Shown here: piece after piece, positions 45,294-53,415 of the stretch
Numbering within the stretch: the first letter of the stretch is position 1
How the letters are laid out: each line of letters opens with the position of its first letter
From: Paenibacillus qinlingensis
Lineage (GTDB): Bacteria > Bacillota > Bacilli > Paenibacillales > NBRC-103111
Direction: 5' to 3'
Length of the DNA: 64,000 nt
Assembly: GCF_013204845.1 (NCBI RefSeq)
Contig: NZ_JABMKY010000002.1
Span: forward strand, 682,001 to 746,000
The notes under the pieces: generated by a model
Told to the model about the DNA's origin: nothing
The model's database searches: none
Seen by the model: only the letters and a program-made list of their open reading frames with translations
Made by a program: the position numbers and the translations under genes

Positions 45294-45668
45294 CTACTGA
45301 TCAATAATCTCATCACATTCTTTGCAAAGCTCCGCCTTCAGTACATCTTGAAATCTAATCCAATCCCAATCCTCTGCCCCACTGAACGGGTCAATGGTGT
45401 CCAAACGAAATTCTCCATGCTTGCTGCGCGTCACTACACCCGAAATAGTACGTGGATGGTATTTGTCATATACGGTTAGTTGTACAGTTCTTTTGTAAAT
45501 TTGGGATTGGCTAAGTGTAGCAGAGATGAAATGAATTTCTTGCTCATCGAGTACTTGACGCTGAATGTATTGCTTTTCTTCCTGAACTCTGATTGCGGAC
45601 TCTTTATGTTGAGGAAGCATCATCCGACTTGATTCCCATAGACCGTTCATTTCTAGTTTCTTGCTCAT
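45294..45668 (-). CDS. YolD-like protein
   Basis: A 124-residue member of the YolD-like family (PF08863). Features are the N-terminal WESSRMMLPQHKESAI, a central beta region YKRTVQLTVYDKYHPRTISG and the C-terminal DWDWIRFQDVLKAE. YolD-like proteins occur next to UvrX or DinB-type polymerases in Bacillus phages and plasmids and may be polymerase accessories. The ATG overlaps the uvrX stop by 4 bp. Confidence 0.88.
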   Translation of the reverse strand: MSKKLEMNGLWESSRMMLPQHKESAIRVQEEKQYIQRQVLDEQEIHFISATLSQSQIYKRTVQLTVYDKYHPRTISGVVTRSKHGEFRLDTIDPFSGAEDWDWIRFQDVLKAELCKECDEIIDQ

Positions 45669-46936
45669 CTATAATGCCCCCCAATTTTACCAGCCCTATC
45701 AGTTGCTAATCCAGCCTTCATAAGACTCGAAGCACGAATGATTGCTGTATTACCAAAACGGTCCTTTATGCCATCGACTACGCGATCAAGTTCACGCAAT
45801 TTCGTTACATCTTCGAATAGGTCAAGTTGAGTAACGTCTTCCTCTGCAAGAGTTCCCAGCGTAACGCCTACCTTCCGAACGGGCAATCCGTTCCAATTGC
45901 GACGAAATATTTTACGTACTGAGTCGTAAACTTTCAATGTATGATTTGTGTTCAGTGGCATCTTACGTTGTTGACTGAAGCCTGTTGGAGAGTCATATGG
46001 CGAACACATACAGAAAACGTGGACTGTCCCGCTTGTAAATCCCTTCGACCTAGCATCGCGGCACACTTCTTCCGTTAACTCCAGTAGTACGATGTCAACC
46101 TCCTCAACCGTCAAATAATCGCGAGGTAGCGTCATAGCGTGGCCAATTGACTTTGGTGCGATATCAAATGTTCCAGGCGTGACAGGACTATCGTCTAATC
46201 CGTTTGCCGTTCTCCACATGACTTCCGCTTGAATATCGGATTGTTTACCGAAACGTGCACGGAATTTCTGCTTTAGTGTCGCTAATGGGGTTTTAGCCAC
46301 ATGACCTATTGTTGTCATACCAAGAGCGACAAAGTGGCGTGTCATTCGTGAACCAACTCCGTACATCTTATCAATGGATAAGGGCCATAGGAATCTCTCA
46401 ACATCATCCTTGCCTAGCGTAAATATTCCACTCGCATTTTTCTTTGCGAAATTATCAGTTGCCTGCTTTGCAAGTATTTTAGTCGGTCCAATTCCTACTC
46501 GAATTCGAATGTTCATTGATGCAGCAACTTTTTGTTGAATCATTACTGCCAGTTCATCTGGCGTACAACCAAAATGATTGAGTGAACCAGTCACGTCCAA
46601 GAACTGCTCATCGATTGAAAATATCTCTACGAGATCAGTATATTTTTCGTATATACCTGTTATCGCAAGCGATACGTCAATATAGCGCTGCATGTGCGGA
46701 CGCATTACAATAGCATTTGGGCAAAGTTGTAAGGCTTCACCAAGACGTTGGGCTGTAGTAATGCCAAAACCTTTTGCAATAGGACATGCCGCCAAAATAA
46801 TTCCTGATCTCCTGGCCGGATCTCCAGCTACAACAACAGGTAAATTATCAAGACCAGGATGAGTAGCCTTTTCAACGCTTGCATAGAATGACTGACAATC
46901 TGATAGGAAAATTGTCTTTTCGCATTTTTTACTCAT
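45665..46936 (-). CDS. uvrX: Y-family translesion DNA polymerase, UvrX-like
   Basis: A 423-residue ImpB/MucB/SamB-type polymerase. The catalytic acids are in LSDCQSFYASVEKA and EIFSIDEQFLDVTG; the helix-hairpin-helix GVGSRMTRHFVALGM and IGPTKILAKQATDNFAKK are present, so it should be active. It performs error-prone synthesis past lesions. The ATG directly follows the stop of the upstream gene, with GGAGG nine bases before. It is the middle gene of an SOS-boxed operon with YolD. Confidence 0.94.
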   Translation of the reverse strand: MSKKCEKTIFLSDCQSFYASVEKATHPGLDNLPVVVAGDPARRSGIILAACPIAKGFGITTAQRLGEALQLCPNAIVMRPHMQRYIDVSLAITGIYEKYTDLVEIFSIDEQFLDVTGSLNHFGCTPDELAVMIQQKVAASMNIRIRVGIGPTKILAKQATDNFAKKNASGIFTLGKDDVERFLWPLSIDKMYGVGSRMTRHFVALGMTTIGHVAKTPLATLKQKFRARFGKQSDIQAEVMWRTANGLDDSPVTPGTFDIAPKSIGHAMTLPRDYLTVEEVDIVLLELTEEVCRDARSKGFTSGTVHVFCMCSPYDSPTGFSQQRKMPLNTNHTLKVYDSVRKIFRRNWNGLPVRKVGVTLGTLAEEDVTQLDLFEDVTKLRELDRVVDGIKDRFGNTAIIRASSLMKAGLATDRAGKIGGHYR

Positions 46937-47305
46937 CTAAACGCGCCTCCGCATGTTCATCAGCGTAGTCATTAGTTCTGCTTTAACTAAGCTTCGTAAC
47001 ATCGTGAAATAATAGATATAACCTCGGACTTTGTATTCTACGTTAATACCGACTGCATTCGTGGTTGTACTGAGCACTTTGATATCTCTCTTCTTCATAC
47101 TGTTCTTAATAATTTGTATTTGGGGGTAAATATCGCTCTCCACTTCTTTCAAATAAAAGAGAACATGGTTATATACGATTTTATCTTTATATATCTTCAG
47201 CTCCTCCATGTCCCTGGTTAACATATCGAGCAAAATGGGTAATAACGTATACTCTTTAATAATTTGAACATCCTCCGCATTCTCAAATCTTGATACAACA
47301 CTCAT
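46937..47305 (-). CDS. Small protein of 122 residues in the SOS polymerase operon, function unknown
   Basis: It starts MSVVSRFENAEDVQIIKEY with GGCGGTG before the ATG at 47305; the longer frame to 47407 crosses the promoter and is rejected. It is highly helical and basic (MKKRDIKVLSTTTNAVG, RSLVKAELMTTLMNMRRRV), with no membrane segment. Its stop touches the uvrX start codon. Comparable small genes sit upstream of uvrX in Bacillus plasmids and phages. I know no function. Confidence 0.8.
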   Translation of the reverse strand: MSVVSRFENAEDVQIIKEYTLLPILLDMLTRDMEELKIYKDKIVYNHVLFYLKEVESDIYPQIQIIKNSMKKRDIKVLSTTTNAVGINVEYKVRGYIYYFTMLRSLVKAELMTTLMNMRRRV

Positions 47306-47322
47306 CTTTTCACCGCCACTAC

Positions 47323-47375
47323 AAAACGTATGTTCGTATAAATTATTATATACCGAACACGTATTCGCTATGCAA
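47323..47375 (-). promoter_or_regulatory. Promoter with two LexA (SOS) boxes
   Basis: On the minus strand TTGCAT, 17 bp, TATATA (plus-strand 47370-47375 and 47347-47352). CGAACACGTATTCG (47354-47367) fills the spacer and CGAACATACGTTTT (47323-47336) lies just downstream. Both match the Gram-positive LexA box (CGAAC-4-GTTCG type), one strong and one weaker, so damage-induced expression of uvrX is expected. Confidence 0.8.
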
Positions 47376-47610
47376 GTACTAAAAATAAAAAAATCCCCAC
47401 TGGCCAATTACGGTCAATCAGGGATTTGCTTTCTATCCTTCAACAAGTGAGGTTATTCTTCGATTATAGACTAAGTTTACATCAACAAGCTCCTGAATGT
47501 GTCATTTAACGACAGCTTATATTAATGCTATGCCAAGTTAATTACAAGGCTGCCGAAGACTAATTATTGAAGCCCGGAGATCATGACTCCGTGCTTATTC
47601 ACACATGTGG
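47376..47610. other. Non-coding region left of the small peptide gene
   Basis: It contains an AAATCCC...GGGATTT hairpin (about 47390-47427) and a CGGAG/CTCCG hairpin near 47575 that may end the peptide gene. No open frame of note. Confidence 0.4.
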
Positions 47611-47703
47611 TTATCTTCCTTTAAGAGCGAAATAAACTGGAAATGAGATTGCAGTTGCAATGCTCAAACAAAAAATTGAACTTGGAATTACAATTTTTTT
47701 CAT
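47611..47703 (-). CDS. Tiny single-helix membrane peptide, 30 residues
   Basis: The frame reads MKKIVIPSSIFCLSIATAIS then FPVYFALKGR, a basic start, one membrane helix and a basic end. GGAG lies nine bases before the ATG. The peptide at 59827-59928 ends SLSIATAVSFPIYFAMEGK, clearly related over the helix, which argues that both are genuine genes. Related short peptides are known as toxins, sporulation factors or membrane regulators; none can be assigned. Confidence 0.6.
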   Translation of the reverse strand: MKKIVIPSSIFCLSIATAISFPVYFALKGR

Positions 47704-47773
47704 TTAACAAGACTCCTTAATTCCTTCAAATTCCATTAGTCACAGACTGCTCTAAGGTGTACCATTATTATGG

Positions 47774-48637
47774 GTGATGAAGAAAATGTTTATTCCTCCA
47801 ATGCTTTTACAATACAGTAAAAACAATCTGGCATTTGATGACTCTTCCACTTTTGCCGAACTCAAGTGGGATGGCATAAGGTTGATTGTTTCTAATCTAG
47901 ATGAATTAAATCTATATACAAAAAATACAAATGCAACAGATAAATATCCAGAGCTGCACAATCCACCTATTCCAAAAGGAACCATACTAGATGGTGAAAT
48001 TGTAGTACTTAATGAACAAGGTCGAGCCGATTTCGAAGCGTGTAACACAGGATTCCGATCCAGCAAGAGTAGAAAGCCAGTCTTATTTATGGCGTTTGAT
48101 ATCTTGTACCACCGCGGCGTAGATGTAACTAGTATGCCGTTAGAACAACGAAAACAGCTTCTTGAAGAGGCAGTGCAGGAAAATGAAAACTACAGAATTG
48201 TACGGCCAATACAGGGAAGCACACAGGATTTCTTTAATATCGTATGTCAGCATGGACTTGAAGGAATTGTGATAAAAAAGAAGGCTTCGAAGTATGAAAC
48301 GGATTTACGATTATCGCGCTCAATTCGCTCGTGGTCATGGCAAAAGGTAATTAATTATCAAAAAGCAGAAGTCTATATAACTGGATATAGCAAGAAGGAA
48401 CATTCATGGCTACTTGGTTATCCCGATGGCGACAAAATTAGACCAATTGGTGCTTTGGAGTTGGGAATAACCCAGTCAGCTCGCCAATCCATGTGGCCAG
48501 TATTCCAGGCATACAAAAGTGGTGAGAGCAAAGATCACGTATTTGTTAAACCATTAGTACGTTGTAAGGTGAAGTACCGGGACTGGTATAAATCAGGTTT
48601 AATGCGTTTGCCTGTCTTCGAGGAATTTATTGTTTAG
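47774..48637 (+). CDS. ATP-dependent DNA ligase (short, phage/LigD-like)
   Basis: A 287-residue ATP ligase catalytic core. The nucleotidyl-lysine motif is LKWDGIR (Lys31), followed by LDGEIVVLNEQG (motif III region), LFMAFDILYHRG, EGIVIKKK (motif IV) and SWQKVINYQKAEVYI (motif V), then an OB-fold-like tail. It seals nicks and could act in repair with the adjacent SOS polymerase, or in phage-type replication. GTG at 47774 and ATG at 47777 are possible starts; no clear ribosome site. A 51-residue gene follows. Confidence 0.9.
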   Translation: MMKKMFIPPMLLQYSKNNLAFDDSSTFAELKWDGIRLIVSNLDELNLYTKNTNATDKYPELHNPPIPKGTILDGEIVVLNEQGRADFEACNTGFRSSKSRKPVLFMAFDILYHRGVDVTSMPLEQRKQLLEEAVQENENYRIVRPIQGSTQDFFNIVCQHGLEGIVIKKKASKYETDLRLSRSIRSWSWQKVINYQKAEVYITGYSKKEHSWLLGYPDGDKIRPIGALELGITQSARQSMWPVFQAYKSGESKDHVFVKPLVRCKVKYRDWYKSGLMRLPVFEEFIV

Positions 48638-48648
48638 GGGTTGAGGTC

Positions 48649-48804
48649 ATGGAATACAAAGTAAAGCATAAGGTAACCGGCGAGGAGAAAACATTGAGTC
48701 ATCTTGAGATTAATGACATGTTGTATAATGATGCTAGGGAGATAATTGTGTTTGATATAGGAATGGAAGCCTATATTTTACTTGATGATAATTTGGAATT
48801 ATAA
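48649..48804 (+). CDS. Small acidic protein of 51 residues, function unknown
   Basis: It begins MEYKVKHKVTGEEKTLSHLE and ends DDNLEL; GAGGT lies just before the ATG and the stop of the ligase gene is 11 bp upstream, so it is a downstream partner in the same transcript. The family is unknown. Confidence 0.55.
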   Translation: MEYKVKHKVTGEEKTLSHLEINDMLYNDAREIIVFDIGMEAYILLDDNLEL

Positions 48805-48809
48805 AATAA

Positions 48810-48947
48810 TTAAACCAAACTTTTAAGCACATAAAGCCCTTGGGATGCTTTCCTAATGGCTATTTCTTTTTGTTCGATTCTAATGACATGTTCAAACTGT
48901 CCATCTTGGATCCCCGATAAATCAAGACAATCGAACCCGCAGACCGC
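48810..48947 (-). pseudogene. C-terminal fragment of an unknown gene
   Basis: A minus frame without start codon reads VCGFDCLDLSGIQDGQFEHV, later IRIEQKEIAIRKASQGLYVL, ending at TAA 48810. A stop codon lies directly upstream. It looks like a tail of a former gene near the right edge of the island, with no identified family. Confidence 0.35.
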
Positions 48948-49041
48948 TTAGAGGCATGTTAATCTTGCAGCTCCGGCTGCCTATTGATTTAGGTAATGGT
49001 AATAACATTCTAACGTGCTACCACGTTTTACTAATGGAACC

Positions 49042-49068
49042 AAAAAAAGAGCTGCTTAAATGCAGCTC
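49042..49068 (-). terminator. Putative terminator of the HxlR gene
   Basis: GAGCTGC-ATTTAA-GCAGCTC followed by seven T on the minus strand, 157 bp beyond the HxlR stop. The region 48948-49224 otherwise shows no coding signal. Confidence 0.65.
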
Positions 49069-49224
49069 CCGTAATATAGTTCCACTTAGTTTAAACTTAG
49101 ATTAACTATAAATGAACAAATCAAAATCCACGTAAACATAACCAAACCTTCTTTAATTCTACCTAAATTTAACAAAAGGTTCTCGTTAGCTTAATAAATA
49201 GAAACGAATCCCCTAATAGTAACG

Positions 49225-49575
49225 CTAATTGTGTTTAGCGACTATGGTGTATTCCTTCAAATTCTCTTCCCCCCACTCATACATTGCCTGTATAATTGGA
49301 GAAAATTTTAATCCTAAATCTGTTAATGAATACTCTACTCTTGGCGGAACTACCTTGAATACTTCACGATAGATTAATTTATCCTGCTCCAGTTCCCTCA
49401 ACTGTTTTGTCAACATGGCCTCAGTAATCTCCGGAAAACATCGACGGATCTCTCCAAAACGTCTAGGCTCCTCTGAAAGATACCATAGTAATAAGAGTTT
49501 CCATTTCCCTCCTAACATTTGTTGAACTTTTGTTAAACCACAGTCAGGTGTACGGTACTTCGTATTTTTAGTCAC
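49225..49575 (-). CDS. HxlR-family winged-helix regulator
   Basis: A 116-residue regulator. The family core is DCGLTKVQQMLGGKWKLLLLWYL, with Cys, then RRFGEIRRCFPEITEAMLTKQLRELEQDKLIYR (recognition helix and wing) and the C-terminal YSLTDLGLKF. The frame extends to 49626, but AGGAGG six bases before the GTG at 49575 defines the start. It is divergent from an LLM oxidoreductase gene and probably controls it, perhaps in response to electrophiles or oxidants sensed by the Cys. Confidence 0.9.
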   Translation of the reverse strand: MTKNTKYRTPDCGLTKVQQMLGGKWKLLLLWYLSEEPRRFGEIRRCFPEITEAMLTKQLRELEQDKLIYREVFKVVPPRVEYSLTDLGLKFSPIIQAMYEWGEENLKEYTIVAKHN

Positions 49576-49719
49576 ATTTCTCCTCCTAAAATAGCCAAAT
49601 GAAATCTCATTACTACCAAAAAACATAGTACATATTAAAAATAACAGTACTTGTTATTATTGCTTATAAAGAATAAGGTAATAGTACCACTTTTGCTGTG
49701 GTTTTAAAATAATTGTTTC

Positions 49720-49809
49720 ATGAAGGATTATGAAAGAACAACTTTACGTGAGCATCTAGGAGTACCTTTTCAATATGGACGTGAGATCAATCAATTAGAA
49801 AGGATGTAG
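49720..49809 (+). CDS. Short upstream frame (29 codons) before the LLM gene, uncertain
   Basis: ATGAAGGATTATGAAAGA opens a 29-codon frame ending in TAG at 49807, seven bases before the LLM start. There is no good ribosome site. It may be a remnant or a leader; I give it little weight. Confidence 0.25.
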   Translation: MKDYERTTLREHLGVPFQYGREINQLERM

Positions 49810-49816
49810 GCAGAAC

Positions 49817-50827
49817 ATGGTTCAACGTTTATCTATATTGGATATGGCTCCAGTCGATCATGAAACGTCAGCCAAACAAGCTTTATTAAATTCGGTTAAA
49901 CTAGCGAGTAAAGCGGATGAACTAGGTTATGAACGCTTTTGGGTCACGGAGCATCATAATCTTTCCTCCGTAGCCAGCGCTTCGCCCGAACTGTTAATCG
50001 CTCAAATAGCTGCGAATACGCAGCGCATAAGGGTTGGTTCAGGTGGTGTCATGCTTCCCAATCATTCTCCGTTAAAAGTAGCTGAGAACTTCAAACTACT
50101 GCAGACGTTCTACCCAGATCGCATTGACTTGGGTGTGGGCCGTGCACCTGGAACTGACAGTAAAACTGCGCTTGCCTTACGTCGCTCTATGAGTTCATTA
50201 AACGCAGATAATTTACAAGAATTGCTTCGTGAATTAAGAGGATATGACCAGCCTTCAGAGTCATTGTCTGATGATTCATTTGCTCAGATAATTGCGATGC
50301 CACAAGACGCACCACTTCCGCCAATCTGGATTCTAGGGTCCAGCCCTTATAGTGCCCAACTTGCGGCAATTGAAGCAGCCAACTACTCTTTTGCATATCA
50401 TTTCAATCCTGCAGGGGCAAAAGAAGCCATCTCATTGTATCGCAAGCTTTATCAAGCAAATCATGGCGCGTCAGCACCAGATGTTATATTAGGCGTTTCA
50501 GTAATCGGCGGAGATACGGATAAAGAAGTAGAATATCAAAAAAGAATCCTAAGTTTAAAATTTTTACAAAGTTTAGGGTACTTCAACGGTTTTGATCCAC
50601 TGAAGGCACATGAGTTACGGTTTTCTGAAGCTCATCATCAAGCTGCACAATCGTTTTTATCTACGATAGTAATAGGTACGTGGAGCAAATTAAAGCCGAA
50701 ATTGGACTTCTTGGCGGATACCCTAGGTGTCCAAGAACTCATCGTGTCAACTGCCCAAGAAGGCTTTGATACGCGATTAAAACTGTATGAGAAACTTGCT
50801 GAGTTCTATAATCTACAACCAAACTAA
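49817..50827 (+). CDS. LLM-class flavin-dependent oxidoreductase (MsnO8-type)
   Basis: A 336-residue TIM-barrel flavoenzyme of the luciferase-like family, MsnO8 branch. Typical blocks are LSILDMAPVD, YERFWVTEHHNLSSVAS, SGGVMLPNHSPLKVAE, RIDLGVGRAPGTD and PPIWILGSSPYSAQLA. It uses FMN or F420 to oxidise small organics. Only 27 bp separate it from the NmrA-like gene, so both form an operon, likely under the divergent HxlR regulator. Confidence 0.92.
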   Translation: MVQRLSILDMAPVDHETSAKQALLNSVKLASKADELGYERFWVTEHHNLSSVASASPELLIAQIAANTQRIRVGSGGVMLPNHSPLKVAENFKLLQTFYPDRIDLGVGRAPGTDSKTALALRRSMSSLNADNLQELLRELRGYDQPSESLSDDSFAQIIAMPQDAPLPPIWILGSSPYSAQLAAIEAANYSFAYHFNPAGAKEAISLYRKLYQANHGASAPDVILGVSVIGGDTDKEVEYQKRILSLKFLQSLGYFNGFDPLKAHELRFSEAHHQAAQSFLSTIVIGTWSKLKPKLDFLADTLGVQELIVSTAQEGFDTRLKLYEKLAEFYNLQPN

Positions 50828-50854
50828 AAATATACCCATGAAAGGTGATATCAA

Positions 50855-51772
50855 ATGAATAATCAAAAATTGATTTTAGTTACTGGCGCTACTGGATTAC
50901 AAGGCGGTGCTGTTGCAAATGAAGCATTAAAACAGGGATTTAAAGTTCGTATTTTAGTTAGAGATGAAAATTCTTCTAAAGCCCAGGCGCTTATTCAAAA
51001 AGGGGCAGAAGCTGTAGTAGGTAACTTCGATGACCCATCCTCTTTGGAGAATGCTATGAAAAATGTCGATGCTGTTTTTTCTGTACCGATTTCTGGAGTG
51101 GATACCAATGAAACGGATAGAGAGAGGAAACAGGCTTTTGCATTAATTCAAAGTGCAAAAAAAGTTGGCGTAGAACAATTTGTGCACACTTCTGTTGCAG
51201 CCACAAGCAGATATACGGAGTTCCCAGATTGGGGAACAGGTTATTGGTTTGAAAAATACTGGACAGATAAGTGGGATATAGAGGAGGCTGTTCGTTCAGC
51301 AGGCTTTTCTTCATGGACTATCTTGAAACCAGCAAATATTATGGAAAATTTCACTGAGAAATTTGAGTTTATGTACCCTGATTTGAAACAAGGGGATATA
51401 AAAACTGTTGTGTTTGGTGATAGACGTATAGATCACATTGCAGTTGAAGATCTTGCTTCTTTTGTTTGTGCAGCCTTTGCAAATCCTGAAAAATTCAATA
51501 AACATAATATTGAGTTAGCTGCCGAATCGCTGTCATATAAAAAAATTGCCGAGATCATCTCGGAGGTCACAGGAAAAGAGCTTAAAATCACAACACTAGG
51601 TATTGAAGAAGCATTGGAGCAAGGAATTCATCCATTAGCTGTAAAAAGTGACCAATGGATTAACGTAGTTGGTTATAATGTAGATATTGATTTATTAAAG
51701 ACTTACAATATTAAATTAACTTCGTTTAAAGAGTTTGCAGAAAAATATAAAGATAAGTTTAAAATAGATTAA
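50855..51772 (+). CDS. NmrA-like NAD(P)-binding protein
   Basis: A 305-residue atypical SDR of the NmrA/HSCARG type. The Rossmann motif is TGATGLQGGAV, followed by RILVRDENSSKA, AVVGNFDDPSSLENAM and a KPANIMENF block. NmrA-like proteins bind NADP and act as redox sensors or as quinone/NAD(P)H oxidoreductases. AAAGGTGA stands before the ATG; it follows the LLM gene and is ended by a clear terminator. Confidence 0.9.
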   Translation: MNNQKLILVTGATGLQGGAVANEALKQGFKVRILVRDENSSKAQALIQKGAEAVVGNFDDPSSLENAMKNVDAVFSVPISGVDTNETDRERKQAFALIQSAKKVGVEQFVHTSVAATSRYTEFPDWGTGYWFEKYWTDKWDIEEAVRSAGFSSWTILKPANIMENFTEKFEFMYPDLKQGDIKTVVFGDRRIDHIAVEDLASFVCAAFANPEKFNKHNIELAAESLSYKKIAEIISEVTGKELKITTLGIEEALEQGIHPLAVKSDQWINVVGYNVDIDLLKTYNIKLTSFKEFAEKYKDKFKID

Positions 51773-51787
51773 CCGCCAGTTAGATGA

Positions 51788-51816
51788 AAAAGCAGTCGCT
51801 CACAATGAGCGGCTGT
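51788..51816 (+). terminator. Terminator of the LLM/NmrA operon
   Basis: AAAAGCAGTCGCTC pairs with GAGCGGCTGTTTT around ACAAT. Confidence 0.85.
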
Positions 51817-51890
51817 TTTCACGGTTGAGAAGAACTTTATGTGTGTTTCATTTGATAGGCCGCTTAGATATGATTGACTTACTTTATCGG

Positions 51891-52373
51891 TCATGATGTC
51901 TGAGTTGTTTTATTGGTTTTAACCATCACTTCAATTTCTGGTTTTGGATAATTTTCCTGTTCGAGATTCTCCGGATCCTTTATTGACCACGTAACGTAAG
52001 TTAAATATTCGTCATTTGGCGCACGAACTTCCTCAAAGTCCGTTACAAGCTCTTCCCCAGAAGCTATAATTCTATATATAAGAGAAAGATTTGCTATGTT
52101 TGCAGCTACTTTTCTGTCAACAATATTTACAGTACTCATATTGCCTGGCTGAAGCTCAACACCTAATGCAACGTTACCTGTATAAAGATTCCTGCCAGAT
52201 TCGGCATCATACGTGTTAGCTCCTTGCGCCAATCCAATCTTGCAAACGTAAATTGTTGATTTATTGTTTAGCCCAAACTCATGAGTACACTGTGCTTCCA
52301 AATATGCCTTGTATTCCTTTTCAAAATCTTCTCTTTTTATTTCTTCCGTTTTTAATTGCTCTGATTCTGTCAT
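51891..52373 (-). CDS. Protein of 160 residues, function unknown
   Basis: A soluble acidic protein starting MTESEQLKTEEIKREDFEKE, a helical N-terminus followed by a mostly beta body (STIYVCKIGLAQGANTYDA, NVALGVELQPGNMSTVNIV). GGAGC stands 11 bases before the ATG. A short helical arm plus a beta domain of this size is seen in some spore-surface proteins, but I do not recognise the family. Confidence 0.7.
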   Translation of the reverse strand: MTESEQLKTEEIKREDFEKEYKAYLEAQCTHEFGLNNKSTIYVCKIGLAQGANTYDAESGRNLYTGNVALGVELQPGNMSTVNIVDRKVAANIANLSLIYRIIASGEELVTDFEEVRAPNDEYLTYVTWSIKDPENLEQENYPKPEIEVMVKTNKTTQTS

Positions 52374-52658
52374 TATCTTTAATCGCTCCTTACATATTTT
52401 TCTTGAATCTCATATGCTCATTTTTAACCCATGGGAATTATTTAAGAGTAAGAAGCAGCCACCACTGTATTGTAAACAAATCTTAATGAAACCAATATTT
52501 TGTATCCTGGATTCTGATATTTCCTTATGAACATGTACGATTTCTTCAAGCAATTCATCCTATTAAGCACCTAATCCACCCTTGATTCATTATCATAGGT
52601 TAGTTTATCCATCCGTGATAAAAAAACTCATGTTACCAGATTTGAAAAACTATACAGA
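52374..52658. other. Non-coding region
   Basis: AT-rich with no frame longer than about 40 codons. A minus-strand stretch DELLEEIVHVHKEISESRIQ without a start may be a faint gene remnant. Otherwise I see nothing. Confidence 0.35.
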
Positions 52659-52685
52659 ACAACCTCACTTCAATTAAAGTGAGGT
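52659..52685 (-). terminator. Terminator of the small Asn/Lys-rich protein gene
   Basis: AACCTCACTT pairs with AAAGTGAGGTT around CAATT, then GTTGTT on the minus strand. Confidence 0.7.
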
Positions 52686-52722
52686 TGTTTGATGGATTAT
52701 TAAGTTGTTGAAATTTATTTAT

Positions 52723-52887
52723 TTAACCACCAGAATTAATATTCGCATCATCGATACCATTATTGCTGCTGCTTTTTTTACTGCGATTTTGATTGGGTTT
52801 TTGGTTTTTTTGCTTTGCTGATTCTATACTCTTTTTTTGGTTCGTCATAAAGTTAGCCCACCCATCTGAGTAATTTGTAACACTCAT
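52723..52887 (-). CDS. Small Lys/Asn/Gln-rich protein, about 54 residues
   Basis: From ATG 52887 it reads MSVTNYSDGWANFMTNQKKS and ends in NSGG; a shorter version from ATG at about 52848 with GGTGGGC upstream would give 41 residues. It is low in complexity, basic and hydrophilic, like minor small spore proteins, but unassigned. The longer frame to 53064 runs into the promoter of the next gene and is rejected. Confidence 0.45.
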   Translation of the reverse strand: MSVTNYSDGWANFMTNQKKSIESAKQKNQKPNQNRSKKSSSNNGIDDANINSGG

Positions 52888-53020
52888 ATTATATGTTTTT
52901 ATGAACAATCTACACCATCCATTTAGTGGACTTCTTGGGTCCTCTCTCATTCGTATAATTGATTTACATACAGGAGAAAACAAAGGTGTCAAAATAAATA
53001 ATTTGAAGGAGAGAAGCCAA

Positions 53021-53320
53021 ATGAAAAAGCAGTCCTTTTCGTTTTTCTTAAGTATCTGTTTCATGTTTCTATTATGTACAGGGGTATCGGCCGCGGATAA
53101 TACAGGTATGACTGGTTCGGTTAATTACGGAAATGGTTCAGGGAATGGAATGACTACTACCAATAGTTACGGGACAAATAATGGTTATGGAACAAATTCA
53201 ACAGCTACTTATCGAACAAATGCTGCTAACGATGACAATGATACCAATTGGGGCTGGCTTGGCCTTCTAGGGTTAGTCGGTTTAGCTGGGTTAAAAAAGC
53301 GGAATCGTGAACATACCTAA
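53021..53320 (+). CDS. WGxxGxxG-family exported protein
   Basis: A 99-residue precursor. A signal peptide (MKKQSFSFFLSICFMFLLCT, cleaved near ADN) precedes a Gly/Asn/Thr-rich middle (NYGNGSGNGMTTTNSYGTNN) and a C-terminal hydrophobic helix WGWLGLLGLVGLAGLKKRNR. The WGxxGxxG-helix-Arg/Lys tail is a known C-terminal sorting-like motif of small exported Bacillales proteins. AAGGAG nine bases before the ATG at 53021 rules out the longer frame at 52901. Confidence 0.85.
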   Translation: MKKQSFSFFLSICFMFLLCTGVSAADNTGMTGSVNYGNGSGNGMTTTNSYGTNNGYGTNSTATYRTNAANDDNDTNWGWLGLLGLVGLAGLKKRNREHT

Positions 53321-53336
53321 ACATAAACAGTTTTCA

Positions 53337-53367
53337 AATAACCGTCTTTTTCTAAGGCGGTTATATT
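53337..53367 (+). terminator. Terminator of the WGxxGxxG gene
   Basis: AATAACCG pairs with CGGTTATATT region, followed by TTTTATTA. Confidence 0.6.
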
Positions 53368-53415
53368 TTATTATCCACCCTCAAGAATCCAATATTAAAG
53401 GAAATGAGTGAATAT

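Noticed and set aside
33580..48804. Complete prophage
   Set aside because: No capsid, terminase, portal, tail or lysis gene is present; only SOS and recombinase functions are.
52901..53020. Longer N-terminus for the WGxxGxxG protein
   Set aside because: The AAGGAG before the ATG at 53021 and the signal peptide starting there define the real start.
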